The position numbers were made by a program, and so were the translations under genes. The notes under the pieces were generated by a model. The model saw nothing but the letters and a program-made list of their open reading frames with translations, made no database searches and was not told where the DNA came from. Below, piece by piece: positions 41,535-50,969 of a stretch of 64,000 bases of DNA. The stretch is taken from assembly GCA_022649665.1 (NCBI GenBank), contig JALCOL010000011.1:20419-84418 (forward strand), given 5' to 3'. The stretch's first letter is position 1. The number at the start of each line of letters is the position of its first letter. The DNA is from Enterococcaceae bacterium. Lineage in GTDB: Bacteria; Bacillota; Bacilli; Lactobacillales; Enterococcaceae.

Positions 41535-43445
41535 ATGATCGATCAAGAAACGATCCAAAAATTGCAATTTGACAAAATGATCCACGAAGTAGCGAAGTAC
41601 GCGATTGGCGACTATACAAAGGAGCGGATCCGCGCATTGGAAATATCGACCCGTCTTGCGATTGTAAAAACAAAACAAAAAGAGACTCTAGAGGCTCGTT
41701 TGATCATTGACAGTGGACAATATGTTCCCTTTATGGGACTTACTCAAATCAAGCGGCTGATGGATGAAGTGCAAAAAGGGCTGCTCCTGATGCCGCGAGA
41801 ATTGATCGAGGCTGCTGACTTTTTGCGCAGTAACCGATTGATCCGAAATTTTTTTGAAAAAAATCAATATCAAGCACCGCTTCTTTATGACTATAGCAGA
41901 AGCTTGTCGGAATTTTCAGTGGTCGAAGAAACAATCTATCAAAAGATCCAAAATGGTCGAATCGCTGAAGATGCTTCCAAGGAGCTGCGACGGATTCGCA
42001 AAAAGCAGCGAGAATGCGAAAAAGAGATCGAAGAGAAACTTTTGAAGTTTTTGCATCATCCGAATAATCGCTCATTAGTCCAGGAGACATTGATCGTGAA
42101 GAAGGAGGAACACTTCACGATCCCGATCAAAGCCTCTTACAAAAATAAAGCAGGGGGCAGCATCGTTGCACAGTCAAACAATGGCCAGACCGTATTTATC
42201 GAACCCGCAGCGGTCGAAAAGCTGAATGAGCGGTTGATGATGCTTCGCACAGAAGAAACCGCGGAAGAGTATCAGATCTTATCCGAGTTGAATGGCTTGC
42301 TGAGCGAACGAGCATTGGCAATCACTAACGGCATCGAAGCGATAACGGCACTTGATATCATTTTTGCCCGTGCAAAATTCGGTCGGGAGCTGGGCGGGAT
42401 CACTCCGCAAATAAATAAAGAAGAACGAATCGTGATCGTGCAGGGGAAGCATCCTCTTTTGCCATTAGATGCAGTACCACTCGATTTTACGCTTGGAAAA
42501 TCATATCGCGGCTTGGTGATCACGGGAGCAAATGCCGGTGGGAAGACGGTCGTCTTGAAAACGATCGGGCTGTTGACGCTGATGACGATGTTCGGCTTGC
42601 AGATCCCGGCGAAATCCGGAACGGACATCGCCGTTTTAGACCATTTGTTTGTAGATATCGGTGATCAGCAAAATATTGAAAACGCCTTGAGCACATTTTC
42701 TGGACATATGAAAAATATTGCGGCGATCTTGCAGAGGATCGAACGCCACACTCTGGTGCTGCTCGATGAGATTGGAAGCGGGACGGAACCTAATGAAGGC
42801 GCTGGTCTCGCGATAGCGATCATGGAAACAATGTACCAAAGCGGGGCGATACTCGTTGCGACAACGCATTATGGTGAGATCAAACGTTTTGCCGCAGAGC
42901 ATGCAGATTTTATTCCAGCAGCAATGGCTTTCGATCAAGAGACGCTGACGCCGAAATATCGGCTGCAAGTCGGTCAGATCGGCGACAGTCAAGCGCTTTG
43001 GATTGCAAGAAAAATGAAGATGGCACCGGAATTGCTCCAGCAAGCCGCGGCGTTTATCAATGAAAAACAATACCCTACTCAAAAGAAGATGTTTAAGTTG
43101 GCTAAAAAAGAAGACGCGATTTTTGACAAAAAAGTGAATGAACATGCACGGTATCATAAAGGTGATCGGATCTTTTTGAATGAAAGCAAAGAAAGCGCGA
43201 TCGTCTTTGAAGATCAAGGCAAGCCGGATATTCAAGTTTTTGTCAATGATGAAATACTGGAGGTTCCACGCAGAAGAGTTCGTTTTGAAGCCTCTGTACA
43301 CGAATTGTATCCGCTGAACTATGATCTGGACAGTTTGTTTACCGATTTTCAAACACGCAAGCAAGCTCGTGACCTCGCACGCGGCTCCAAAAAAGCTCAT
43401 AAACGATTAGCCAAAGAAGCTGAAGCACGCAAGCAGCAACTGTAG
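41535..43445 (+). CDS. MutS2-family ATPase lacking the Smr domain
   Basis: MutS2 proteins act on recombination intermediates and, in B. subtilis, on collided ribosomes. The 636-residue product has the lever/core region and the ABC-type ATPase: Walker A TGANAGGKTVVLKT near residue 330, Walker B HTLVLLDEIGSGTEPNEG near 405, and ATTHYGEIK near 450. Typical MutS2 is about 780 residues with a C-terminal Smr nuclease domain; here the protein ends with a basic region (ARDLARGSKKAHKRLAKEAE) and no Smr motif. It is therefore a distinct subgroup, not the main MutS2. AAAGGAATTAAGAG precedes the ATG. Confidence 0.8.
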   Translation: MIDQETIQKLQFDKMIHEVAKYAIGDYTKERIRALEISTRLAIVKTKQKETLEARLIIDSGQYVPFMGLTQIKRLMDEVQKGLLLMPRELIEAADFLRSNRLIRNFFEKNQYQAPLLYDYSRSLSEFSVVEETIYQKIQNGRIAEDASKELRRIRKKQRECEKEIEEKLLKFLHHPNNRSLVQETLIVKKEEHFTIPIKASYKNKAGGSIVAQSNNGQTVFIEPAAVEKLNERLMMLRTEETAEEYQILSELNGLLSERALAITNGIEAITALDIIFARAKFGRELGGITPQINKEERIVIVQGKHPLLPLDAVPLDFTLGKSYRGLVITGANAGGKTVVLKTIGLLTLMTMFGLQIPAKSGTDIAVLDHLFVDIGDQQNIENALSTFSGHMKNIAAILQRIERHTLVLLDEIGSGTEPNEGAGLAIAIMETMYQSGAILVATTHYGEIKRFAAEHADFIPAAMAFDQETLTPKYRLQVGQIGDSQALWIARKMKMAPELLQQAAAFINEKQYPTQKKMFKLAKKEDAIFDKKVNEHARYHKGDRIFLNESKESAIVFEDQGKPDIQVFVNDEILEVPRRRVRFEASVHELYPLNYDLDSLFTDFQTRKQARDLARGSKKAHKRLAKEAEARKQQL

Positions 43446-43465
43446 AAAAGAAATCATAAAAGTAT

Positions 43466-43502
43466 CCGCAAGATAGGGGATGAAAATATCTTGCGGGTTT
43501 TT
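43466..43502 (+). terminator. Terminator of the MutS2-like gene
   Basis: CCGCAAGATA and TATCTTGCGG form a perfect 10-bp stem followed by GTTTTTC. Confidence 0.88.
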
Positions 43503-43661
43503 CTGTATTTTAAGGTAAAATAGGGTGGTAGCAGGAAAGCGGCTGACCGCAGCTATTTACAATGGAAAAGAATTTTGACAAGCGTTTTACAGCGATGATA
43601 AAAGACTTTGGTGGCATAAACAGTCCCTTTTCGCTAATTTATGGATAAAGGAGCAATGAAA

Positions 43662-44240
43662 ATGAACTTACCGAAACAGATCAAAAAATATCGTGATCAA
43701 TTGGGGCTCTCACAAGAAGAACTAGCGGAAAAAATCTACGTTTCCCGCCAAACGATCTCAAATTGGGAGAACGAGCGCAGTTATCCCGATGTCAATAATC
43801 TGCTTCTCTTGAGTGTTCTTTTCAATGCTTCTTTAGATGAGTTAGTCAAAGGAGACTTGGAAAAGATGAAAAAAGAAATCAAACCGAATGAAATGGACCG
43901 CTGGACAGGGATAATGATTGTTACAGGCGTGCTAGCAGCTTTTTCATTAGGACCGGCGTGGTTGCTTCGGGGCAAGATCTGGCTAGTTCTTTCGGGGACG
44001 TTGATGGTACTGATGGTAATCGCAAGCTTGAAAGTAGAGCAGCATAAAAAAGTGAATGATCTGAAAACTTATAAAGAAATCATCGCCTTTTATGAGGAAT
44101 GCAAAATAACACCAGAGGAGCGGATACGCAGTCGGAAGAACTACTGGAAGAGCAAGACGATCATCGTCATCTTATTTACTGCTGTTTTCCTAGCGATTGG
44201 ATTAGTGAGTCTCGGGATCATGAAATTGTTCGGAGCGTGA
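43662..44240 (+). CDS. XRE-family regulator with C-terminal membrane helices
   Basis: The 192-residue product has a Cro/C1-type helix-turn-helix (LGLSQEELAEKIYVSRQTIS, residues 13-32, then NWENERSYPDVNNLL) and, after a charged linker, three membrane segments (about residues 88-108, 112-128 and 168-188). Such membrane-anchored XRE proteins are common in lactic acid bacteria near stress or transport genes. I use ATG 43662, 8 bases after AAAGGAG. It is 14 bases before the next gene, so the two are probably co-expressed. Confidence 0.8.
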   Translation: MNLPKQIKKYRDQLGLSQEELAEKIYVSRQTISNWENERSYPDVNNLLLLSVLFNASLDELVKGDLEKMKKEIKPNEMDRWTGIMIVTGVLAAFSLGPAWLLRGKIWLVLSGTLMVLMVIASLKVEQHKKVNDLKTYKEIIAFYEECKITPEERIRSRKNYWKSKTIIVILFTAVFLAIGLVSLGIMKLFGA

Positions 44241-44254
44241 AGGGAGACTGCGAA

Positions 44255-45052
44255 ATGAATGAAAAAGAATGGATCAGTTTGTGGATAGAAGAATGCGCTA
44301 AAGAAGGAATCGTACCTTGGAAATGGGATTTTAAGCGAAGTTACAGTCATAAGACATTTTCACCGATCACTTTTCTTTTAAAGTACAAAAATCATGAACT
44401 GGCTGAGATCGGGAAATTCAATACCACTGGAAAAACAGGAAAAGATGGAGATTGCGACAAAGAGCCTTTTCCGATTTATCGACTCTTGAATTGGCAGAAA
44501 AATCCTGCTGATATTATTCGCGGAGAAACGATGAATTCATTTATCACGACTTTTAATCAAGCGATTCTATGCTCAAATAATAAAAAAGAAGTATATGCAG
44601 CGATCGCGATTGATAGCGCCAAATACTTATCAGAACAACAAGAACTTCTATATCGCGACAATCATTTTCAAAAATTTGAGCTGATCGAAAAGAATATTGA
44701 TGATTTTACACAATTCGCCAACCAAACACATACGATCGGCAACTTTACGGTACTGCCGCATTGGATGAATACCGGTCGTTACCGATTTTCCAGAGATTAT
44801 TGGGATCTGACACTGCAATCATTGCGTGAATTTTTACAGCCGCTCGGAGCATGGGAGAAATTTGTCGACAAATACTTTCTGCATCCCTTCTTAAATGATG
44901 ATCTGACCGTGCGAGAACTCTGGGAGGGGCATTTCTCCGGCGTGATTTGTCCGCGAAAAGCAGAGGAGTTCCAGCAGTTTTTACACCATGCAAATGCAAT
45001 GATCGAAACGCGTGGAGAAACGCTCATGAAAGAAGTGATCAAAAGACTTTAA
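44255..45052 (+). CDS. Conserved protein of unknown function
   Basis: I cannot assign this 265-residue soluble protein. It is rich in Trp and Phe, has no signal or membrane segment, and contains TIGNFTVLPHWMNTGRYR near residue 165, which faintly recalls the GN-x-L segment of DUF1524-type nucleases but lacks a visible HNH core. GAAGGGAG precedes ATG 44255. It follows the membrane XRE regulator by 14 bases, which may control or partner it. Confidence 0.6.
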   Translation: MNEKEWISLWIEECAKEGIVPWKWDFKRSYSHKTFSPITFLLKYKNHELAEIGKFNTTGKTGKDGDCDKEPFPIYRLLNWQKNPADIIRGETMNSFITTFNQAILCSNNKKEVYAAIAIDSAKYLSEQQELLYRDNHFQKFELIEKNIDDFTQFANQTHTIGNFTVLPHWMNTGRYRFSRDYWDLTLQSLREFLQPLGAWEKFVDKYFLHPFLNDDLTVRELWEGHFSGVICPRKAEEFQQFLHHANAMIETRGETLMKEVIKRL

Positions 45053-45108
45053 TAGGCAGGGAACATTTTATTTGATAACAATAAATTTTAAAATAAAGGA
45101 GTATCCTC

Positions 45109-45321
45109 ATGAAAAAATATCGTACAGCATTTCTGTTTCTTTTCCTAGGAATCCTATTATTTATAGTTTCGGCAGTTGTCGGTTCATCAATTACTACTAA
45201 CGGAATTTTAGAAGAACCGGCTTTCTTCTGTATTCCATTAGGTTACCTTTCACTTGCATTAGCAGGGGGATCAGCAGTTTACTCATTTTTTCGTAAGAAA
45301 AACAAAGAGGAAAACAATTGA
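45109..45321 (+). CDS. Small membrane protein, DUF3955-like
   Basis: This 70-residue protein has two membrane helices (residues 7-26 and 43-62), a short loop with ITTNGILEEPAFFCIPLGYLS, and a basic-acidic tail. This pattern matches DUF3955 proteins, which have no known function. AAAGGAG precedes the ATG. Confidence 0.7.
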   Translation: MKKYRTAFLFLFLGILLFIVSAVVGSSITTNGILEEPAFFCIPLGYLSLALAGGSAVYSFFRKKNKEENN

Positions 45322-45525
45322 CGATATTTGTTTACGAAATCGTCTATTAATATCAACGATCGAGAGATGTCCTGATTGACAAGCGGAAGATGCCGTAGTT
45401 GTGGACTAGTTTTTTATTGAGAGAATATCAGGGTTGGACCTGCGAACAGTAAAATCAGCGGATCGAAGAATTTAAGCGAAACATCAGCGGAATTAGCGAA
45501 ACTACGGATTTTTAAAATAAAAACA

Positions 45526-45567
45526 CAAACACCCCTAAAGGACCGACTCCTTTGGGGGTGTTTGCAT
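45526..45567. terminator. Bidirectional terminator
   Basis: AAACACCCCTAAAGGA and TCCTTTGGGGGTGTTT form a 16-base stem with one mismatch, between the DUF3955 gene and the convergent acetyltransferase. Both flanks are T-rich on their own strands. Confidence 0.85.
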
Positions 45568-45583
45568 GCTTAGAATCCAAAGA

Positions 45584-46105
45584 CTATTCAAACGCTTTCG
45601 AGTATTTGATCATCCCCCTTATGCCATCTAAGGCTCCGGTATAAAGCGGTTTGATCATAAAGGCTTCATCAGGGACACTGAACGGAGCGTTCACGTGGAA
45701 TTTGCTGGCGGGAAGATAAACGAATTTTGGATAATAATCAGGATGACCTAGAATACTGATAAACCGATAATTATGTTTCTTTGCGCGTGCCTCAAGCTCA
45801 TTGATCATACTTTTCCCCGCACCTGTACGTTGATATTTCGGTAAGACCGCCAGCGGAGCCAAAACCAAGCCGCTAAACGTGTTATTTTCGTTGAGGATAT
45901 TTACCTTGCTGAGTAAACCATATCCGATGATCTGATCATCCTCAGAAGCAATAACCTCGAGATCACTAATATAGCTGTCGCTTTCACGAATTTTATCAAC
46001 TAATTCCGCTTCACCGCCATAACCATGAGCAGTATCCGTAAAGGCTTCACGGATAAGCTTGTCGATTTCGTGATAGTCATTTTTGGTAACTGTTCTGATT
46101 TGCAT
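45584..46105 (-). CDS. GNAT family N-acetyltransferase
   Basis: The 173-residue protein has the GNAT fold: N-terminal IRTVTKNDYHEIDKLI, beta-4 region LAPLAVLPKYQRTGAGKSMI with the acetyl-CoA loop QRTGAG near residue 93, and the ILGHPDYYPKF segment typical of the YhbS-like subgroup. Substrate is unknown. I use ATG 46105 with TTGGAG upstream rather than ATG 46123. Confidence 0.85.
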   Translation of the reverse strand: MQIRTVTKNDYHEIDKLIREAFTDTAHGYGGEAELVDKIRESDSYISDLEVIASEDDQIIGYGLLSKVNILNENNTFSGLVLAPLAVLPKYQRTGAGKSMINELEARAKKHNYRFISILGHPDYYPKFVYLPASKFHVNAPFSVPDEAFMIKPLYTGALDGIRGMIKYSKAFE

Positions 46106-46242
46106 AAAAAGGTCTCCAATCAAATAAGAAATAGAAGAGCAGGCAGAATAATATTTCAGGGGCTCGTTTACAAAGAGAAACCTTATTTTATTTTAACAAA
46201 AAAAGAAAATAAATGAAGTAGAAGATCGACATTTGCCGTTGA

Positions 46243-46445
46243 TTAATATATTAGTTTCACTTATTTCGTATATATTTTTTTTATAAAACAAGAGTATCCT
46301 ATCAAATAATTTATAATTTTCGTTATTTTACCTGAGATAATGCTTTTTAGTCAGCAAAATGTGTTTAAAAATGAACGAAAAATCATATTGACATCGATAA
46401 ACTAATATATTAGTATGTGTGCATAAGAAACTGACAGCGCTTACT
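46243..46445 (+). promoter_or_regulatory. Hexuronate operon promoter with operator repeats and cre site
   Basis: TTGACA (46388-46393), 17 bases, TAGTAT (46411-46416) is overlapped by the palindrome ACTAATATATTAGT (46401-46414). A second copy of that motif is at 46243-46257 (TTAATATATTAGTTT). A cre site TGACAGCGCTTACT (46432-46445) falls just after the expected start of transcription. This suggests a specific repressor plus CcpA control. The rest of the 670-base gap up to 46773 is a leader with no gene I can support. Confidence 0.7.
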
Positions 46446-46773
46446 AAATCTTGATTAGCCTTAGCACGATATTTATAAAGCATTTGGCAATTTTTTCTAG
46501 AAGGGACTGGTGATAAGAGATGATCAGATGAATTATGCGGCAGATTACCTTCTAGCGCTAGCAGAGACGTCAAAGCGGTGTTGAAGCTTATCCTGATTGT
46601 CTTTAAAGGAAATTTTCTTCACTTTTTTGTAAGCGCAATCTTACCATCATAAAATGAAAATAGGTTATCGACACAATTTTTGAGGGTTTAACCAAGTGAG
46701 AACGGCATTATTTGGTTTACGTTTTAGTGGTTGTTTGTATTATCAATACTTTGATAATGAAAGGACAGGTCAC

Positions 46774-48339
46774 ATGAAAAATAATCGTTGGGTATACACA
46801 CCAAAGGAGATCAGTGTTAAACGGGGAGTCGCTTATGGATTGACCGATTTGATGGGCGGCGGCTGGAACAACATTGTATCAGGAGTTATATTTGCTTATT
46901 TGACCTTATCAGTCGGATTGAATCCAGCAATGGCTGGTGCGATCACAGGGGTCGCGCGGATCTTTGACGCTATTTTCTCCTTGATTTTCGGGACGGTCAC
47001 CGATGGTTTCTACAAAACGAAGTTGGGTAAAAATTATGGTCGCCGGCATTTTTGGATGTTGATTGGCCTGATTGGTTTTGCAGTTTCATTCATGGCATTT
47101 TGGGTGCCGGCAACTGCTATTTTTGGGCCTGGACATGATTTCATTTACTACCTAGTAGTTTATACACTGACTGAAATTTTTGTTGGGATGATCTTGATTC
47201 CGTGGGAAACACTGCCAACTGAAATGACGAAAGACTATACGAAACGAACTATTTTGTCTGGTTCGCGAATGTTCATTTCAGCAACCGGGACCTCGCTGGT
47301 CTTTTTCATCTTAGCAATCTTGCAATCACTGCCTAGTGCGGAAGCGAAGAAAAATGCTTACCTCTTCGCAGGGATCTTGTGGACAGTGCTGTTTGTGGCA
47401 GCGATCTTCATTTCTTATCGACTGACATGGGAACGTCCATTGACGAAAGAATTCATTGCAGAGCTAAATGCACGTCCGAAACTCACGGTCAGCCAGTATA
47501 TTAAAGAAACGCTGCATGATTACGGCCAGACCTTCCGCAACTCAGCATTTCGAAAACATTTGACGATTTATATTTTTTCTTTTACCGGAAAAGATTTTTA
47601 TGCCACCTTGTTACCCACATTTATCATTGTATGTTTAGGGATGGCACCCAACACGCCATGGGTTTTGAACGCACTGGCTGTGTTTGGGATTCTTTCGACC
47701 TTGCTTGCCGCGAAATTAATGATTTCCCATGGGCCGCGTTTTTTATATAGCCTCTCGTATACCGGGACCCTCCTGGCGATGCTTTCATATGGGCTGATTT
47801 ACTTCTTACATGTTAAAAACCCGATGACAGTTTTGGTGATCACGACGATCGTTTATCAAATGTCTCGAGGGATTTTGGAATTCACTCCTTGGAATGTATT
47901 TCCGTTTATTCCAGATGTGGATCACATCATGACCCGCGACGATAAAGCCGGGACTTATGCAGCCGTGATGACGTTCTTCCGCAAATCGACCGGAGCCTTG
48001 GCTACTTGGCTCGCCGGGGTCGTGCTGGAAGCGTTAGGGTATGTTTCAACCGCTGCTAAACAGCAACCGGGAGTTACTGATAAGGTGGCGCTGCTCTTCA
48101 TGATCGCACCAATGATTCTTGTCGCAGTCGCACTCGTCGTTTCATGGGGTTTCAAGCTGGACCGGCAGACACACAAAATTTTACAAAATGAAATCAAGCG
48201 TTTAGAAGATGGCGGGGACAAAAAGGATGTTGCACCAGAAGCCTTGGAAGTTGCCGAAGAGCTGACTGGTCATCCTTATGAAGAACTATGGCCAGTGCAA
48301 ACTTATGAAGAATCACACGCGAGAGCGAAAATATTTTAA
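46774..48339 (+). CDS. GPH-family (glycoside-pentoside-hexuronide) sugar symporter
   Basis: The 521-residue protein has about twelve membrane helices and GPH features: the start KRGVAYGLTDLMGGGWNNI, GVARIFDAIFSLIFGTVTD with the charged loop between helices 2 and 3, and KNYGRRHFWML. Its position before uxaC suggests glucuronate or galacturonate as substrate. AAAGGACAGG precedes ATG 46774; an earlier GTG at 46696 has no such site. Confidence 0.85.
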   Translation: MKNNRWVYTPKEISVKRGVAYGLTDLMGGGWNNIVSGVIFAYLTLSVGLNPAMAGAITGVARIFDAIFSLIFGTVTDGFYKTKLGKNYGRRHFWMLIGLIGFAVSFMAFWVPATAIFGPGHDFIYYLVVYTLTEIFVGMILIPWETLPTEMTKDYTKRTILSGSRMFISATGTSLVFFILAILQSLPSAEAKKNAYLFAGILWTVLFVAAIFISYRLTWERPLTKEFIAELNARPKLTVSQYIKETLHDYGQTFRNSAFRKHLTIYIFSFTGKDFYATLLPTFIIVCLGMAPNTPWVLNALAVFGILSTLLAAKLMISHGPRFLYSLSYTGTLLAMLSYGLIYFLHVKNPMTVLVITTIVYQMSRGILEFTPWNVFPFIPDVDHIMTRDDKAGTYAAVMTFFRKSTGALATWLAGVVLEALGYVSTAAKQQPGVTDKVALLFMIAPMILVAVALVVSWGFKLDRQTHKILQNEIKRLEDGGDKKDVAPEALEVAEELTGHPYEELWPVQTYEESHARAKIF

Positions 48340-48371
48340 ACCTATAATAACTGGGAAGGGGAAACGAAACG

Positions 48372-48740
48372 ATGTCTGATTCGATGATTGTTTATAACAA
48401 ACCAACACAGGAGATATTGACGCTTCCGGCAAGTGATGAAGCTTTAGCAAGCGCTGACTTGACGGAAATCGGCTTGCCTAATGAGGTCAACTTGAGCAAA
48501 TTCGCCAACAAAGAGACATTTGCGCTAGTCTTTGACGGTTCAAGATGGATCAGCCAAACATATATGGAATGGGAAGACTTGCGGATCAACGAAGCGTTGC
48601 AAGCAGTCAAAGCCAATTATTCTGAAGCAACACAAGGTATCCTCACGCGTTTTGTAGCTAGCATGGGCATCAAGTATCAAGGGAAAAAATCTTGGGTAGC
48701 ATTATTGAATGAACTGGGGAAAGAAATCGAGGGGCGATAA
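48372..48740 (+). CDS. Unknown protein in the hexuronate operon
   Basis: I do not recognise this 122-residue soluble, acidic protein (MSDSMIVYNKPTQEILTL; ends LLNELGKEIEGR). It has no signal or membrane segment. It sits 32 bases after the symporter gene and 3 bases before uxaC, with GGAAGGGG upstream, so it is clearly part of the operon and probably serves uronate use or its control. Confidence 0.7.
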   Translation: MSDSMIVYNKPTQEILTLPASDEALASADLTEIGLPNEVNLSKFANKETFALVFDGSRWISQTYMEWEDLRINEALQAVKANYSEATQGILTRFVASMGIKYQGKKSWVALLNELGKEIEGR

Positions 48741-48743
48741 ATA

Positions 48744-50159
48744 ATGGCATTCTTGAATGATGATTTTCTATTGACGACAGATGTTGCGAAGAAACTATTC
48801 CATGAATTTGCTGAGGATCAACCGATCATTGATTATCATTGCCATCTCGAACCCAAAGAGATCTATGAAAACAAAAACTACGAAAATATTTCGCAAATTT
48901 GGATCAATGAAGGGCTTTATGGTGATCATTATAAATGGCGTCTTGAACGTGACCACGGCGTGCCGGAATCATTGATTACCGGAGACGGCGATGACTATGA
49001 AAAATTTGTTGCTTGGGCTCAGACGCTTAATAATGCTTTAGGATCGCCACTATATGAATGGTCGCATTTGGAATTGCGCCGTTTCTTCGGAATCACGAAG
49101 CGTTTGGACGCTTCTACAGCCAAAGAAATTTGGGACAAGGCGAATCGGCAGCTTGCAACAAAATCTTTCACACCGCGCGCGTTGATCGCTAAATCAAATG
49201 TGCAAGTAGTAGTAACGACCGACCCTCCAGAATCAGATCTGAAATATCATGCCCTACTTGCAAAAGAGAACCTTGCCTTTCAAGTACTGCCGGGGATGCG
49301 TCCTGATGATGCTTTTGATATCGTCAGCGAAGACTACGCGGAATATCTGAAACGATTGGGAGCAGCAGCAGATATCAAGATCGACAGCTTCAAATCTCTT
49401 TGTGATGCACTAGCCCAACGCGCACAATTCTTCACAGATCATGGCGGCAAAATCGCTGACTTGGGCTTGAATTCTTACTATTATGCGAAAGCCGCAGAAG
49501 ATGAACTGGAAAGAATCTTCAAAAAGGGCGCAGGTAACGAAACTTTGGAAGACATGGAAGTCAGTAAATTTACCACCGCTTTGGTTGAAATGATGATGCG
49601 GCTATCTCAAAAGCATGATTGGGTTTTGCAATTCCACGTGAACGTCGCTCGTTCGCAAAATAAACCAATGTTTGATAAGATCGGTCCGAATACCGGTTTT
49701 GATTCAGTCGGGACTCAAGCTGACCTTACTGAGCAGGTTCGTCAGCTGTTCTATGATGCGCAGATCAAAGGTATCTTGCCAAAAACCATTCTCTATTCAT
49801 TGAACCCTAACGACTGGATGGCTGTCGCGACGATGTTGGGCAATTTCCAAGAAGGATCCGTTCAGAAAATGCATCTCGGCGCTGCTTGGTGGTTCAATGA
49901 TACACGTGACGGCATGGAGCAGCAGATGAAGCTTTATGCCAATGTCGGGATGTTCCCGAATTTCTTGGGGATGCTGACTGACAGCCGTTCCTTTCTTTCA
50001 TATCCGCGGCATGAGTATTTCCGGCGCATCTTGTGTGATGTGATCGGCCAGTGGGTGAGCCGCGGACAAGCGCCTGAGGATTTCGAGTATCTAGGCGACA
50101 TCGTTAAACGAATCAGTTACGGAAATGCACGCGATTACTTTGGCTTCTTCGACAACTAG
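48744..50159 (+). CDS. uxaC: Glucuronate isomerase (uronate isomerase)
   Basis: UxaC interconverts glucuronate and fructuronate (or galacturonate and tagaturonate). The 471-residue product begins with the metal-binding segment IDYHCHLEPKEIYENK near residue 28, has a VVVTTDPPESDL segment near 155, and WVLQFHVNVARSQN near 295. The MLTDSRSFLSYPRHEYFRR segment is near 410. All family landmarks are present. Other steps (uxuA, kdgK, kdgA) are not in the window. Confidence 0.95.
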   Translation: MAFLNDDFLLTTDVAKKLFHEFAEDQPIIDYHCHLEPKEIYENKNYENISQIWINEGLYGDHYKWRLERDHGVPESLITGDGDDYEKFVAWAQTLNNALGSPLYEWSHLELRRFFGITKRLDASTAKEIWDKANRQLATKSFTPRALIAKSNVQVVVTTDPPESDLKYHALLAKENLAFQVLPGMRPDDAFDIVSEDYAEYLKRLGAAADIKIDSFKSLCDALAQRAQFFTDHGGKIADLGLNSYYYAKAAEDELERIFKKGAGNETLEDMEVSKFTTALVEMMMRLSQKHDWVLQFHVNVARSQNKPMFDKIGPNTGFDSVGTQADLTEQVRQLFYDAQIKGILPKTILYSLNPNDWMAVATMLGNFQEGSVQKMHLGAAWWFNDTRDGMEQQMKLYANVGMFPNFLGMLTDSRSFLSYPRHEYFRRILCDVIGQWVSRGQAPEDFEYLGDIVKRISYGNARDYFGFFDN

Positions 50160-50199
50160 GCAGCATGAAGGGCAAACGGATCATGCGATAAGAAGCGAC

Positions 50200-50247
50200 A
50201 AGCACTTGCCAACATGGTGAAAGTCATGTTTGGCAAGCGCTTTTTTA
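50200..50247 (+). terminator. uxaC terminator
   Basis: AGCACTTGCCAACATG pairs with CATGTTTGGCAAGCGCT (bulged) and runs into TTTTTTA. The stretch 50250-50505 holds no gene I can support. Confidence 0.8.
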
Positions 50248-50508
50248 TATTTCTATAATATTTAGTGTTGGCGGAAAATCCTTCGTTTTTTTCCAGCACT
50301 CTTTTTTCCTTTTGAGGATAGAAATAGAGATATCCAAACTGATAAAATGTAGTCGAGCAAAACCAACAGTCATCAGGAGAGGATTAATCAAAACGATAGT
50401 ACAGTAATTTGAATATGTCCTTGTTTAATCTGCAAAGTAACGGATTCACGATGAGTATTAAATTTTGCCTTTCATGGAACAAAAGCAAATTATACCTTTA
50501 AGTAAGCA

Positions 50509-50541
50509 AAAAGCCCTCAAAATACAATTCAAGGGCTTTGC
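50509..50541 (-). terminator. Minus-strand terminator left of the element (likely that of the target gene)
   Basis: On the minus strand AAAGCCCTTG and GAGGGCTTT flank a short AT loop and lead into TTTGC. It lies 14 bases after the Glu-Trp-Glu-stop codons at the element's left end, so it looks like the original terminator of the interrupted target gene, displaced from it by the insertion. Confidence 0.7.
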
Positions 50542-50554
50542 AGCGAATAATTTT

Positions 50555-50569
50555 TATTCCCACTCCGTA
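50555..50569 (-). other. Left attachment site (attL) with target-gene end codons
   Basis: On the minus strand the codons read ACG GAG TGG GAA TAA, that is Thr-Glu-Trp-Glu-stop, the usual end of GMP synthase (guaA), a known integration target. The 8-base core GAGTGGGA (50566-50559) recurs at 62400-62393. The rest of guaA is not here and would lie beyond the right end of the inserted DNA. The gene identity rests on three codons and context. Confidence 0.6.
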
Positions 50570-50657
50570 TTTAGTTAATGTAATATAGAGAGATTTCGTT
50601 GATATTAAAGGCTTTTGAAACATATGAATCAATAAAAAATAAAATAAAAGATTAAAA

Positions 50658-50676
50658 GTGTGCCATTCGTGTGCCA
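50658..50676 (+). repeat. Left integrase arm-type sites
   Basis: GTGTGCCA at 50658-50665 and 50669-50676, same orientation, 11 bases apart. The same pair with the same spacing occurs at the right end (62314-62332). Confidence 0.7.
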
Positions 50677-50777
50677 AAAGTGAATAGTAAATTTAGCTGG
50701 AAGAGAGAAATCTTTTTCAGCTTTTCTGGAGTGCTCAACAATAAAAGATGGAAGAACAAGACTAACGATCAAGTGTA

Positions 50778-50897
50778 GGCGCTCTTTGCGGAGGGGTTCG
50801 CCCCAAGCGAATACCCCTTTGTAAAGAGTTCGCCTTGAACATGAGTGGGCGTAGCCCGCGAATGTTGTTACGCCCCCCCCTATCTAACAGGGGGGTA
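50778..50897 (+). other. Origin of transfer (oriT), Tn916/ICEBs1 type
   Basis: CCCCCC-TATCTAACA-GGGGGG at 50875-50895 is the GC-rich inverted repeat that marks the nick region in Tn916 and ICEBs1 (the latter has ACGCTAACA in the loop, from memory). Upstream are two further nested hairpins, CTCTTT..AGGGG/ACCCCT..AAAGAG (50786-50828) and AACAT..GGGC/GCCC..ATGTT (50838-50866). It lies just before the relaxase gene, as expected. Confidence 0.85.
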
Positions 50898-50969
50898 CAA
50901 AAACACAAGAAACTGAGCAAAAAACATTAACAATACCTGATACAACAGTATTTAGATTAGAAATTAAAG

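Noticed and set aside
50160..50508. Possible gene between uxaC and the mobile element
   Set aside because: Only short frames without ribosome binding sites; after the uxaC terminator the sequence looks non-coding.
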